A stretch of 64,000 bases of DNA from contig JAGOJY010000005.1 in the NCBI GenBank assembly GCA_017994815.1, positions 1-64,000 of the forward strand, given 5' to 3'. The first letter of the stretch is position 1; each line of letters starts with the position of its first letter. This stretch comes from Acidobacteriota bacterium (GTDB lineage: Bacteria; Acidobacteriota; Polarisedimenticolia; J045). A program made the translations under genes and the position numbers. The notes beneath the pieces are model-generated. The model worked only from the letters and a program-made list of their open reading frames with translations. It ran no database searches and was not told where the DNA came from. Shown here one piece after another: positions 53,274-62,446 of this stretch.

Positions 53274-56200
53274 GTGAAAAAAAGTGAGCGCGCCCGGAAC
53301 GTGGCGGTGTGTTGCGTTGTTCTCGTTTTCTGCCTTGCCTTCGAACCGGGACCGATCGCGGCCGAGCTCTGCGGTGACGGTAGCGACAACGACGGCGACG
53401 GGCTGGTGGACCTGTGCGACGACGAGTGTCGCCCGGCTCCTGATGCGACGTGGCTCGACGCCGCGTGGTCGTGGCGCTACCCGGTCAGCGTGACGGCCGA
53501 GGGCGAGGCCGCCCTCAACAACCAGCAGGTGCGGCTGGATCTGACATCGTCGTCGTTCGACTTCGCCTCGGCGCAGCCGCACGGTGAAGACCTGCGCTTG
53601 ACGCTGGCCGACGGCGTCACGGTCCTGCCGCACTGGGTCGAGTCCTGGGACCGGGCCGGCGAGCAGGCCACGATCTGGGTCCGCGTGCCGCAGTTGGCGG
53701 TGATCGAGCCCACGCTGCTGTTTCTCTACGCGGGGCACCCGGGAGCCGCGAGCGTCGCGTCGGCCTCCGACACGTTCCCGTTCTTCGACGACTTCAACGG
53801 CTCGGCCCTCGACTCGGCGAAATGGGCGGAGTTCGACCAGCTGAGCGGCGGCGATGCGATCGTCGGCAGCGGGCTGCTCACGCTGCGCGTGCAGGCCGGC
53901 GGCGTGCAGGGCAACGTCCGGGTCATTTCGCGCCACACGTTCGGGCCCGGCACCGCGGTCGAGGCGCTGGTCCGCCACGTCACGGCGGCCGGCGACGGAA
54001 AGCACGCGGGCGAGTTCGGCTTTGGCGACCCGTTGCGGGAAAACGAGTTGCGCGTCGGGGACTACAACAACTGGACCGACTTCATCGCCAACACGACGAT
54101 CGACGGGTCGGGCCAGGGGGTTTGGAACCCGATCGGCCTGCCGCTCGACCGGCTGTGGCACCGCGAGACGGTGGAATGGCACGCCGATCGCATCCACTAC
54201 ACGATCTCGGGGGCGACCTACGAGGAACTCGGGAGCCTCCCGCAAACCCGGCTCGGCGCGTGGTTCCTCTCGTACGCCGCGCAGAACCAGACCAACGTGC
54301 TTGAAGTGGACTGGGTCTTCGCCCGCCGCGCACCGGGCGTCGACCCGGCCAGCGCGCTGTGCGCCGCCGAACCGAACCCGACCCCGTGCCTGCCGCAGGA
54401 GCGCTCGTGCAACGCGGTGGACGACGACTGCGACGGATCGATCGACGAGTTCGATCCCGATGAGGACCTTGACGGGCGCGCGGACTGCCGGGACAACTGC
54501 CCGGGGCTGGCGAACCCGGGGCAGGCCGACACCGACGCCGACGGGACCGGGGACGCGTGCGACGCCTGTGCCGAGGACCCGGCCAACGATCCGGACGGCG
54601 ACGTCGTCTGCGGGAATCTCGACAACTGCCCGCAGGTCGCCAACCCCGACCAGGCCGACGAGGACGGCGATTTCCTCGGCGATGCGTGCGACGCCTGTCC
54701 CGGGGACCGCGGCAACGACCTCGACGGCGACGGCGTCTGCGCGGCGGCCGACAACTGCCCGCGAAGAACGAACATCGACCAGTCGGACCTCGATCACGAC
54801 GGCCGGGGCGACGTCTGCGAGCCCTGCCCCGACGACGGCCTGAACGACCCGGACGGCGACGGCATCTGCAACGGCAGCGACAACTGCCCCGGCATTTCCA
54901 ACCCGCCGCAGCTCGACAATGACGACGACGGCACGGGGAACGTTTGCGACGCCTGCCCGGATACTCCGGAAGATCTCGACCTCGACCGCGACTTCGTCTG
55001 CGGGCCGGTGGACAACTGCCCGGGCGACTGGAATCCGACCCAGGCCGACTTCGACGCCGATGCCAGCGGTGATGCGTGCGACGACGACGTTGACGGTGAC
55101 GACGTGGCGAACGGGAGCGACAACTGCCCCTACGTCCCGAACCCCGGCCAGGAGGACACCGACGGCGACGGCTTGGCCGACGCCTGCGAGGCCTGCCCGC
55201 TCGACCCGCTGAACGACGCGGATGGCGACAAGCGCTGCGCCGACCGCGACAACTGCCCGGCGATCTCCAATCCGGGGCAGGCCAACGCCGACGAGGACGG
55301 GCTGGGCGACGTCTGCGACGCCTGCCCGCTCGATCGCTTCAACGACCCCGACCACGACGGCATCTGCTCGAACGTGGACAACTGCCCGGAGCAGGCGAAC
55401 CCGTCGCAAGCTGACGACGACCTCGACGGCGTGGGCGACGCCTGCGACGGTTCGACGGACGTGGACGGCGACGGGGTCGCCGACGCGATCGACAACTGCC
55501 CGAACCTGTTCAACGACCAGGCCAACACCGACGGCGATCGCTTCGGCGACGCGTGCGACGACTGCCCGCTCGACCCGCGCAACGACAGCGACGCCGACCA
55601 GGTCTGCGGCAACGCCGACAACTGCCCGAACGCGGCGAATCCCGACCAGGGCGACGCGGACGGCGACGGGACGGGTGACGCCTGCGACGTCGCGAGCGAC
55701 ACCGACCACGACAACATCGCCGACGCCGTGGACAACTGCCCGACCGTGGCGAACCCGGACCAGCGTAACGCCGACGAGGACGCGCTCGGCGACGCCTGCG
55801 ACGCCTGCCCGCTCGACCGCTTCAACGACCCGGACCACGACGGCGTGTGCAGCAACGTCGACAACTGCCCGGAGATCCCGAACGCCGGCCAGGGCGACGC
55901 CGACGCCGACGGGATCGGCGACGCCTGCGACGGGTCGGTGGACCAGGACCACGACGGCGTGCCCGACGTGCGGGACAACTGCCGGTTCGTGGCGAACCCC
56001 GACCAGGCCGACGCGGACGGCGACCACCTCGGCGACGCCTGCGACGCGTGCGGGCTCGACCCGCAGAACGACCAGGACGGCGACCTGGTCTGCGGCAACG
56101 CGGACAACTGCCCGGCGGTGGCCAACCCCGACCAGCTCGACGGGGACGCCGACGGCACGGGGGATGCCTGCGAGAGCTCGGGCGACGCCGATGGCGACGG

Positions 56201-56549
56201 CGTGATCGACGCGGCCGACTGCCGCCCCGCCGACGGCGCGGTCTGGGCCCCACCCGGCGAGGCGCGCGCGCTGCGCTTCGCCTTCACGACGAGCCGGCTC
56301 GCGTGGGACGCACCGGCGGCGCCGGGGGCGATCACACCGGTGTACGACCTCGTGCGCAGCGCTCTCGCCAACGACTTCTCGGCGCCGAGCTGCCTTTTGA
56401 TCAACCAGCCGGTGCTCGCGTTCGACGATCCGGCCGTGCCCGGCCCCGGTGCGGCGTTCTTCTACCTCGTGCGCGCGGAGAACGCCTGCGGCTCCAGCCT
56501 CGGTTCCGGCTCGGGCGGCCCGCCCCGCACCGCCGGCAGCTGCCCGTGA
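53274..56549 (+). CDS. secreted DUF2341/lectin-like protein with 14 thrombospondin type 3 repeats
   Basis: The product has 1091 residues from a GTG with a G-rich Shine-Dalgarno at 53263-53269. A signal peptide (1-30) is followed by DUF2341 (about 60-160, SWRYPVSVTAEGEAALNNQQ) and a concanavalin-like domain (about 165-350, FFDDFNGSALDSAKWAEF). A MopE-type motif follows (CNAVDDDCDGSIDEFDPDED). From about residue 395 to 975 come fourteen calcium-binding TSP3 units, recognisable by DNCPGLANP, DNCPQVANP, DNCPTVANP and one variant DNCRFVANP, each with Asp-rich loops and paired Cys. The last about 90 residues are the Cys-Pro domain (FFYLVRAENACG, GSGSGGPPR, SCP). It is likely a calcium-rigidified surface stalk. 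Confidence 0.85.
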   Translation: MKKSERARNVAVCCVVLVFCLAFEPGPIAAELCGDGSDNDGDGLVDLCDDECRPAPDATWLDAAWSWRYPVSVTAEGEAALNNQQVRLDLTSSSFDFASAQPHGEDLRLTLADGVTVLPHWVESWDRAGEQATIWVRVPQLAVIEPTLLFLYAGHPGAASVASASDTFPFFDDFNGSALDSAKWAEFDQLSGGDAIVGSGLLTLRVQAGGVQGNVRVISRHTFGPGTAVEALVRHVTAAGDGKHAGEFGFGDPLRENELRVGDYNNWTDFIANTTIDGSGQGVWNPIGLPLDRLWHRETVEWHADRIHYTISGATYEELGSLPQTRLGAWFLSYAAQNQTNVLEVDWVFARRAPGVDPASALCAAEPNPTPCLPQERSCNAVDDDCDGSIDEFDPDEDLDGRADCRDNCPGLANPGQADTDADGTGDACDACAEDPANDPDGDVVCGNLDNCPQVANPDQADEDGDFLGDACDACPGDRGNDLDGDGVCAAADNCPRRTNIDQSDLDHDGRGDVCEPCPDDGLNDPDGDGICNGSDNCPGISNPPQLDNDDDGTGNVCDACPDTPEDLDLDRDFVCGPVDNCPGDWNPTQADFDADASGDACDDDVDGDDVANGSDNCPYVPNPGQEDTDGDGLADACEACPLDPLNDADGDKRCADRDNCPAISNPGQANADEDGLGDVCDACPLDRFNDPDHDGICSNVDNCPEQANPSQADDDLDGVGDACDGSTDVDGDGVADAIDNCPNLFNDQANTDGDRFGDACDDCPLDPRNDSDADQVCGNADNCPNAANPDQGDADGDGTGDACDVASDTDHDNIADAVDNCPTVANPDQRNADEDALGDACDACPLDRFNDPDHDGVCSNVDNCPEIPNAGQGDADADGIGDACDGSVDQDHDGVPDVRDNCRFVANPDQADADGDHLGDACDACGLDPQNDQDGDLVCGNADNCPAVANPDQLDGDADGTGDACESSGDADGDGVIDAADCRPADGAVWAPPGEARALRFAFTTSRLAWDAPAAPGAITPVYDLVRSALANDFSAPSCLLINQPVLAFDDPAVPGPGAAFFYLVRAENACGSSLGSGSGGPPRTAGSCP

Positions 56550-56551
56550 GC

Positions 56552-56576
56552 GGGGGGCCGCCGCAGGCGACCCGCA
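56552..56576. repeat. REP-like palindrome 5
   Basis: GGGGGGCCGCCGCAGGCGAC plus CCGCA follows three bases after the stop of the TSP3 repeat gene and precedes a convergent gene. It belongs to the same palindrome family as 19722-19747 with one mismatch in the stem. Confidence 0.45.
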
Positions 56577-56604
56577 TCGGCGAAGTGCTCCTGTCCCGCC
56601 CCGC

Positions 56605-57615
56605 TCAGAACAGGGAGCGCTGCCGGGGTGCCGGCCCGGGTTGCGCCAGTGGCTCGGGATCGTCGCCGCTGTCGAAGCCGAGGCGGCGCGCGTGCATCGC
56701 GTAGAGCTGCTCGATCGCCTGCCAGCGCGGGCCGCGACCATGCAGGCGCTCGCCGAAACGCGTGTCGTTGAGCGCGCCGCCGCGGACCTCGCGGATCGCG
56801 TTGAGCACGCGGTCGGCGCGGTCGGGGAGCGCCTCGCGCAGCCGCTCTTCGAAGACGGGCGCGACCTCGCCCGCGAGCCGGACCAGCGTCATGAACGCGG
56901 TCCGCGCGCCGGCGGCGTGCGCCCGCTCCAACAGGACGGGGATATCGCTGTCGTTGAGCCCGGGGATGACGGGCGCGAGCGAAATGCCGGTCGGCACGCC
57001 GGCCGCGGAGAGCAGGCGCAGCGTCTCGAAGCGCTGCGAAGGCCGGCTGGTGTAGGGCTCGATCGCCCGCGCCAAGGCGTCGTCGGCGAACGGGATGCTG
57101 AGGATCACGTGCGCGAGGCCGCGGGCGGCCAGCCGCGCCAGCACGTCCGCATCGCGGCGGACGATCGCGCCCTTGGTGATGACGGCGACGGGGTTGCCGA
57201 ACTCCTCGCACACCAGAAGACAGCGACGCGTCAACTCGTACGACAGCTCCAGCGGCTGGTAGCAGTCGGTGTTGCCCGAGACGACGATCTCCTCGCCCTT
57301 CCACCCGCGCCGGCCCAGTTCGCGGCGCAGCACTTCCGGCGCGTTGACCTTGACCACGATGCGGCGCTCGAAGTCGGTGCCGGCGCCGAACCCGAGGTAC
57401 TGGTGCGAGCGGCGGGCGAAGCAGTAGGCGCAGCCGTGAAAGCAGCCGCGGTACGGGTTCATGCTCCACGGCATGCCGAGGTCGGGGCTGTCGTTGCCGG
57501 TCACGACCGAGCGGGCGCGCTCCTCGTAGACCTCGAGCGCGGCCGGCGGGGGTTCCCCGATCCACTCGATCTCGGCGTGCGACCAGGGGTTCGGCGGATT
57601 CGAAACGCGGCGCAT
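56605..57615 (-). CDS. PA0069-family radical SAM protein (spore photoproduct lyase-like)
   Basis: The product has 336 residues. The cluster motif reads GCFHGCAYCFARRSHQYLG; the three cysteines are spaced CX3CX2C, as in standard radical SAM enzymes. The opening SMNPYRGC and the following VVSGNTDCYQPLELSYELTR and PVAVITKGAIVRRD match the PA0069/SPL-like group. The group is thought to act on nucleic acids, but no reaction is established. The ATG at 57615 begins the homology; TACACT on the minus strand (plus 57624-57629) ends eight bases upstream. Its promoter region overlaps the dyads assigned to the divergent efflux operon. Confidence 0.85.
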   Translation of the reverse strand: MRRVSNPPNPWSHAEIEWIGEPPPAALEVYEERARSVVTGNDSPDLGMPWSMNPYRGCFHGCAYCFARRSHQYLGFGAGTDFERRIVVKVNAPEVLRRELGRRGWKGEEIVVSGNTDCYQPLELSYELTRRCLLVCEEFGNPVAVITKGAIVRRDADVLARLAARGLAHVILSIPFADDALARAIEPYTSRPSQRFETLRLLSAAGVPTGISLAPVIPGLNDSDIPVLLERAHAAGARTAFMTLVRLAGEVAPVFEERLREALPDRADRVLNAIREVRGGALNDTRFGERLHGRGPRWQAIEQLYAMHARRLGFDSGDDPEPLAQPGPAPRQRSLF

Positions 57616-57645
57616 TGACAGACAGTGTAGGGGTTGGCGCAGCCC

Positions 57646-57678
57646 CGGACACCTGTCCGCGCCCCGGACGTCTGTTCG
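57646..57678. promoter_or_regulatory. two tandem dyads, candidate enhancer sites for the NtrC-type activator
   Basis: CGGACACCTGTCCG (57646-57659) is a perfect 6+6 palindrome around CC. CGGACGTCTGTTCG (57665-57678) is a degenerate second copy exactly 19 bp further. Their centres lie about 105 and 86 bp before the predicted sigma-54 start, the usual distance for an enhancer-binding protein. The 19-bp step, close to two helical turns, puts both on the same face. Confidence 0.55.
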
Positions 57679-57731
57679 CCCGCGCAAGGCGCTGGATCGG
57701 CGCCGGGGTCGTCGGGACAACAACTTCCGTC

Positions 57732-57747
57732 TGGCACGTTGGTTGCT
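57732..57747 (+). promoter_or_regulatory. sigma-54 (-24/-12) promoter of the efflux operon
   Basis: TGGCACG, TTGG, TTGCT is an exact consensus with GG at 57733-57734 and GC at 57745-57746. The start of transcription would be near 57757. That leaves the GTG at 57760 nearly without leader and the ATG at 57781 with about 24 bases, so the ATG is the better gene start. Confidence 0.75.
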
Positions 57748-57780
57748 TGACGCTCCGCCGTGATCGAGAACACGTCGGCC

Positions 57781-59034
57781 ATGGACCGCGCGGTGGATCG
57801 GCCCCGGGGGCTCACCCGGCGCCGCTGGGTGCTCATCGGTGCCGGGCTCCTGGCGCTCGCCACGCTCGCCGCGCTGGTTCCCGCGATGCGCCGCTGGGCC
57901 AGCGCCGAGCGGGCCGTCGACGGTTCGCGGATCCGCCTCGGCACCGTCGCGCGGGGGGACCTCGAGCGCGACGTCGCGGCCGACGGTCGAATCGTGGCCG
58001 CCCTGCATCCGACGCTGTTCAGCACCTCGGGCGGGATCGTCATGCTGGAGGTCAAAGCGGGGACAGCAGTCGCCGCGGGGCAGGTGCTCGCGCGCGTGGA
58101 CAGCCCCGAGTTGGCCAGCCGGCTGCAACAGGAACGCGCGACGCTCCTCACGCTGGAGTCGGAGCTCGGACGACAGCAGGCAGCGGCGCGCCAGTCGGCC
58201 GCGCGCGCTCAGCAGGACATCGATGTGCTCGAGGTTCGGCTCGCGGCGGCCGAGCGGGTGCTCGAGCGCGCACGGTCCACGGCGGCCGAGGGCCTGATCA
58301 GCCGCATCGATCTGGAGAACGCCGAGGACGCGGTCGCCATCACCGGGATCGAGCTGAAGAACGCGCGCCAGACCGCGGTCGTCGAGCGCGAGGCGGCGGA
58401 GTTCGAGATCAGCTCGCGGCGGCGGCAGGTCGAGCGTCAACAATCGATCGTGGCCGAGGTCGAGCGGCAGGCGGCCCGGCTGATCGTCCGCGCACCGTTC
58501 GACGGCGTGGTGGCGTCGGTCGCCGTCGAGGACCGCGACGCCGTCCCGCCGAACGCGCCGCTGCTGACGGTCGTGAACCTCTCGCAGTTCGAGGTCGAGT
58601 TCGAGATCCCCGAGAACTACGGGAGCGAGGTCGCGTCCGGGACCCCGGCCGAGATCTCGTACGAGGGCCGGCTCTACCCGGGGCACGTGACTGCGGTGTC
58701 GCCCGAGGTCGCGAACAGCCAGGTCCGCGGCACGGTCGTGTTCGACGGCACGCCGCCGCCGGGACTGCGCCAGAGCCAGAGGGTCCGCGCGCGGCTGATC
58801 CTCGAGCGCCGGGCCGGGGCGATCAAGGTCGCGCGCGGGCCGTTCCTCGAGAGCGACGGGGGCCGCTTCGCGTACGTCGTCAGCGACGGCATGGCGGTGC
58901 GCCGCCCGATCACGGTCGGTGCGACCAGCGTTTCGGAAGTCGAGATCCTCGACGGAGTCAACCCCGGCGAACAGATCGTCGTGTCCGACACGAGCCTGTT
59001 CCAGGGAGCGCGAACGGTCCTGATCCGGGACTGA
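57781..59034 (+). CDS. periplasmic adaptor (HlyD/MacA-type) of an ABC efflux system
   Basis: The product has about 417 residues. A basic N-terminus (RPRGLTRRRW) and one transmembrane helix (VLIGAGLLALATLAALVPA) anchor it. The lipoyl/barrel-sandwich halves (ISTSGGIVMLEVKAGTAVAA-like, LIVRAPFDGVVASVAVEDRD) enclose a long alpha-hairpin coiled coil (about 100-230). Beta-barrel and membrane-proximal domains follow. It links inner-membrane MacB-type permeases to an outer-membrane exit duct. It is the first gene of a six-gene operon under a sigma-54 promoter. The ATG at 57781 is preferred over the GTG at 57760 on the basis of the promoter position. No TolC homologue is in the window. Confidence 0.85.
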   Translation: MDRAVDRPRGLTRRRWVLIGAGLLALATLAALVPAMRRWASAERAVDGSRIRLGTVARGDLERDVAADGRIVAALHPTLFSTSGGIVMLEVKAGTAVAAGQVLARVDSPELASRLQQERATLLTLESELGRQQAAARQSAARAQQDIDVLEVRLAAAERVLERARSTAAEGLISRIDLENAEDAVAITGIELKNARQTAVVEREAAEFEISSRRRQVERQQSIVAEVERQAARLIVRAPFDGVVASVAVEDRDAVPPNAPLLTVVNLSQFEVEFEIPENYGSEVASGTPAEISYEGRLYPGHVTAVSPEVANSQVRGTVVFDGTPPPGLRQSQRVRARLILERRAGAIKVARGPFLESDGGRFAYVVSDGMAVRRPITVGATSVSEVEILDGVNPGEQIVVSDTSLFQGARTVLIRD

Positions 59035-59045
59035 GGGGAAGCCAC

Positions 59046-59768
<723 letters not shown>

Positions 59769-59790
59769 ACGGGTCAGGAGGACCGCTCCC

Positions 59791-61116
59791 ATGCTGGGTT
59801 ACAACGTTCGCATCGGCCTCAAAAGCATCCGCCGCAACCCGGTTCTTTCAGCGGTGATCGTCGGCGGGATCGCGCTCGGCATCGGCGTGGCCACGATGTT
59901 CGCGGCCGGGCGGCACGCGCTGGCCAAAGATCCACTGCCGCGCAAGAGCGCGACGCTGCATTACGTGCGGATCGACAACTGGGACCCGGCCAAGCCGTAT
60001 CCCGGCCCCGACCCGAACCGTCCGCCGGAGCAGCTCTCGTACCTGGACGCGATGAACCTGCGGCAGTCGAAGATCCCGCTCCGCCAGAGCGCGATGTTCA
60101 AGGCCATGATGCGGCTGGTGCCCGAGGACACCTCGAAGCGGCCGCAGCGTGCCGTCGGGCGGCTGTGCTACCGCGATTTCTTCGAGATGTTCGAGGTCCC
60201 GTTCCGCTACGGGGGACCGTGGAGCGCCGCGGCCGACCAGGCCCCCGAGCAGGTCGTCGTGTTGAGCGAACGGCTCAACGAGCGGCTGTTCGGCGGCGCC
60301 GACAGCGTCGGCCGCACGCTGCAGGTCAACGAGCGGCCGTTCAAGGTGGTCGGCGTGCTCCACCGCTGGACGCCGACCGTCAAGTTCTACGACATGTCGC
60401 AGAGCGCGCTGCAGGAGACCGAAGCGCTGTTCATCCCGTTCGCGCTGTTCCAGCCGCTGGAGATCCGCACCACCGGCAACGTCGACGCGTGGAAGTCCCC
60501 GGAAGGTGTCGGGATCGAGCGGATCCTGGACGGGAACACGATCTGGTTGCAGTACTGGGTCGAGCTGGCGACGCCGCGCGACCGCGAGGCGTACGAGGCT
60601 TACCTGAATGCCTACGTCCTCGACCAGCAACACCACGGGCGCCTGCCGCGGCGCGTCAACAACCGTGTCACGCCGCTCCGGGACTGGATCAAGGAAAAGG
60701 AGGTCGTGCCGGACGAGATCGACGGCATGCTGATCGTCTCGCTGCTGTTCCTGGTCGTCTGCGCGCTCAACTTGATGGGGCTGCTCTTGGGCAAGTTCCT
60801 CGCGCGCGCCTCCGAGGTCGGCGTGCGCCGCGCGCTCGGCGCGCGGCGGCGGGACATCTTCATGCAGCACTTGGTCGAGTGCGAGGTGATCGCCGTGATT
60901 GGCGGCGCCCTCGGCCTGCTGCTGTCCCTCGGCGGGCTGTACTGGATCAACACCGTGTTCCAGCTGATTGCCGGGCGCCGAGGGTTGTTCACCTTGGATT
61001 TCGAGATCGCCGTACTGGCGATCATCATGTCCTTGACCGCCGGGCTGATCGCGGGCGCCTACCCCGCGTGGCGGATCTGTCGCATCCCTCCCGCCGACCA
61101 CCTGAAGATGATGTGA
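59791..61116 (+). CDS. ABC transporter permease (MacB/FtsX family), first copy
   Basis: The product has 441 residues. The N-terminal helix (VLSAVIVGGIALGIGVATMF) is followed by a periplasmic MacB-type domain (about 45-300). The FtsX core has three helices (about 310-440), with the family wording ARASEVGVRRALGARRRDIF on the cytoplasmic loop. It pairs with the second permease to form the transmembrane dimer energised by the preceding ATPase. AGGAGG precedes the ATG. The periplasmic domain differs from that of the second permease, which suggests an asymmetric heterodimer. Confidence 0.88.
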   Translation: MLGYNVRIGLKSIRRNPVLSAVIVGGIALGIGVATMFAAGRHALAKDPLPRKSATLHYVRIDNWDPAKPYPGPDPNRPPEQLSYLDAMNLRQSKIPLRQSAMFKAMMRLVPEDTSKRPQRAVGRLCYRDFFEMFEVPFRYGGPWSAAADQAPEQVVVLSERLNERLFGGADSVGRTLQVNERPFKVVGVLHRWTPTVKFYDMSQSALQETEALFIPFALFQPLEIRTTGNVDAWKSPEGVGIERILDGNTIWLQYWVELATPRDREAYEAYLNAYVLDQQHHGRLPRRVNNRVTPLRDWIKEKEVVPDEIDGMLIVSLLFLVVCALNLMGLLLGKFLARASEVGVRRALGARRRDIFMQHLVECEVIAVIGGALGLLLSLGGLYWINTVFQLIAGRRGLFTLDFEIAVLAIIMSLTAGLIAGAYPAWRICRIPPADHLKMM

Positions 61117-61126
61117 GGGCTCACGG

Positions 61127-62392
61127 ATGAACATCGGACCGATCCTGCGGGCGATGCGGCGCAACAAGGTGCGCTTCGGCGTGATCGTGCTGGAGATCGC
61201 GCTGACGCTGGCCATCGTGTCGAACTGCATCACCCTGATCCTCGACGCGCGGGCCGCGATCACGCGACCTTCGGGGTTCGACGACGAGAACCTGGTCCAG
61301 GTGCGCATGCTTCCGATGGAGGACGCGTACCGCGAGCAGGGATTCCTGGACAACGTCGGCCGGGAGGACCTGGCGCTGATCCGGGCCACGCCCGGCGTGA
61401 GGGCGGCCACGCACACCTTCTTCCTGCCGTGGCAGGGCGGGGGGAGCTCGGGCGAGATCCGTTTGCCCGGGGCGCCGGCCTGGGTCCGCACGCAGATGTA
61501 CGCGGCGGATGACGCGACGCTGAAGACTCTCGACATGGAGCTGGTGGCCGGGCGCACGTTCACGGTCGAGGAGTACGAGCGCGACGTCCGGCGCCTGCGG
61601 GACCTGTTCGCGAGCGAGCGCCCGCGCGGAGCCGACGGCACGCCGTTGCAGAAGCACACGCAAGACGTGGTGATCAGCGAGGACCTGGCCCGGCGGCTGG
61701 TCGGTTCCGCGCCGGCGGTCGGCACGGTGCTGGAGGACAGCGACGGCGACATGTACCGCGTGATCGGGGTGACCGACCATTTCTTCAACCCCTACGTGTG
61801 GCCGGAGATCGAAAAGTCGGTGATGTTCTACGCTTCCGACTCGAGCAGTTTCGATTCCGGCAGCTCGTACCTCGTCCGCAGCGAGCCCGGCCAGGCGCCG
61901 CAGGTGGCCGCCGCGCTGGAGAAGCGGCTGCTCGACGCCCGGACCGGCCGCACCGTCGAGGTGCAGACGATCCTCGAGGTCAGGACGAATTACATGGCCG
62001 GCAAGCAGATCACGGTCGACCTGATGAGCGCGGTCATCGTGCTCCTGGTGCTCGTGACCTCGCTCGGCATTGCCGGCCTGAACGCGTTCTCCGTCGCCGA
62101 GCGCACGCGGCAGATCGGCACGCGCCGCGCGCTCGGCGCGCGCCGGCTGGACATCCTGACGCAGTTCCTGCTCGAGAACTGGCTTCTGACCACGATGGGC
62201 ATCGCCTTCGGGCTCGTCCTGGCGTACGCCGTGAACTTCGGACTGTTGACCGTCGTGGCCACGGCGAAACTGAAGTGGCCGCTGTTGGCCGGCGGGACGG
62301 TGCTCTTGTGGGCCGCAGGGATCGTGGCGACGCTGGCCCCGGCGCTGCGCGCTTCACGCGTATCGCCGGCAATCGCCACGCGCAACGTGTAA
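61127..62392 (+). CDS. ABC transporter permease (MacB/FtsX family), second copy
   Basis: The product has 421 residues with the same layout: first helix (FGVIVLEIALTLAIVSNCIT), a periplasmic domain (about 45-290) and three C-terminal helices. It carries the FtsX motif RTRQIGTRRALGARRLDILT and LASRVSPA-like ending (LRASRVSPAIATRNV). The gene starts 10 bp after the first permease. A heterodimer with it is expected. The periplasmic part contains LPWQGGGSSGEIRLPGAPAW, which is not in the first copy. Confidence 0.88.
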   Translation: MNIGPILRAMRRNKVRFGVIVLEIALTLAIVSNCITLILDARAAITRPSGFDDENLVQVRMLPMEDAYREQGFLDNVGREDLALIRATPGVRAATHTFFLPWQGGGSSGEIRLPGAPAWVRTQMYAADDATLKTLDMELVAGRTFTVEEYERDVRRLRDLFASERPRGADGTPLQKHTQDVVISEDLARRLVGSAPAVGTVLEDSDGDMYRVIGVTDHFFNPYVWPEIEKSVMFYASDSSSFDSGSSYLVRSEPGQAPQVAAALEKRLLDARTGRTVEVQTILEVRTNYMAGKQITVDLMSAVIVLLVLVTSLGIAGLNAFSVAERTRQIGTRRALGARRLDILTQFLLENWLLTTMGIAFGLVLAYAVNFGLLTVVATAKLKWPLLAGGTVLLWAAGIVATLAPALRASRVSPAIATRNV

Positions 62393-62446
62393 CCAGCAGT
62401 AAGTGGCGCTGCAACCGGCCCGGGGTATGGTTCGTTCCACCAGAAG

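Noticed and set aside
54480..56180. Tandem DNA repeats considered as CRISPR or satellite
   Set aside because: The periodicity reflects TSP3 protein repeats of uneven length inside one long gene. There are no identical direct repeats with unique spacers.
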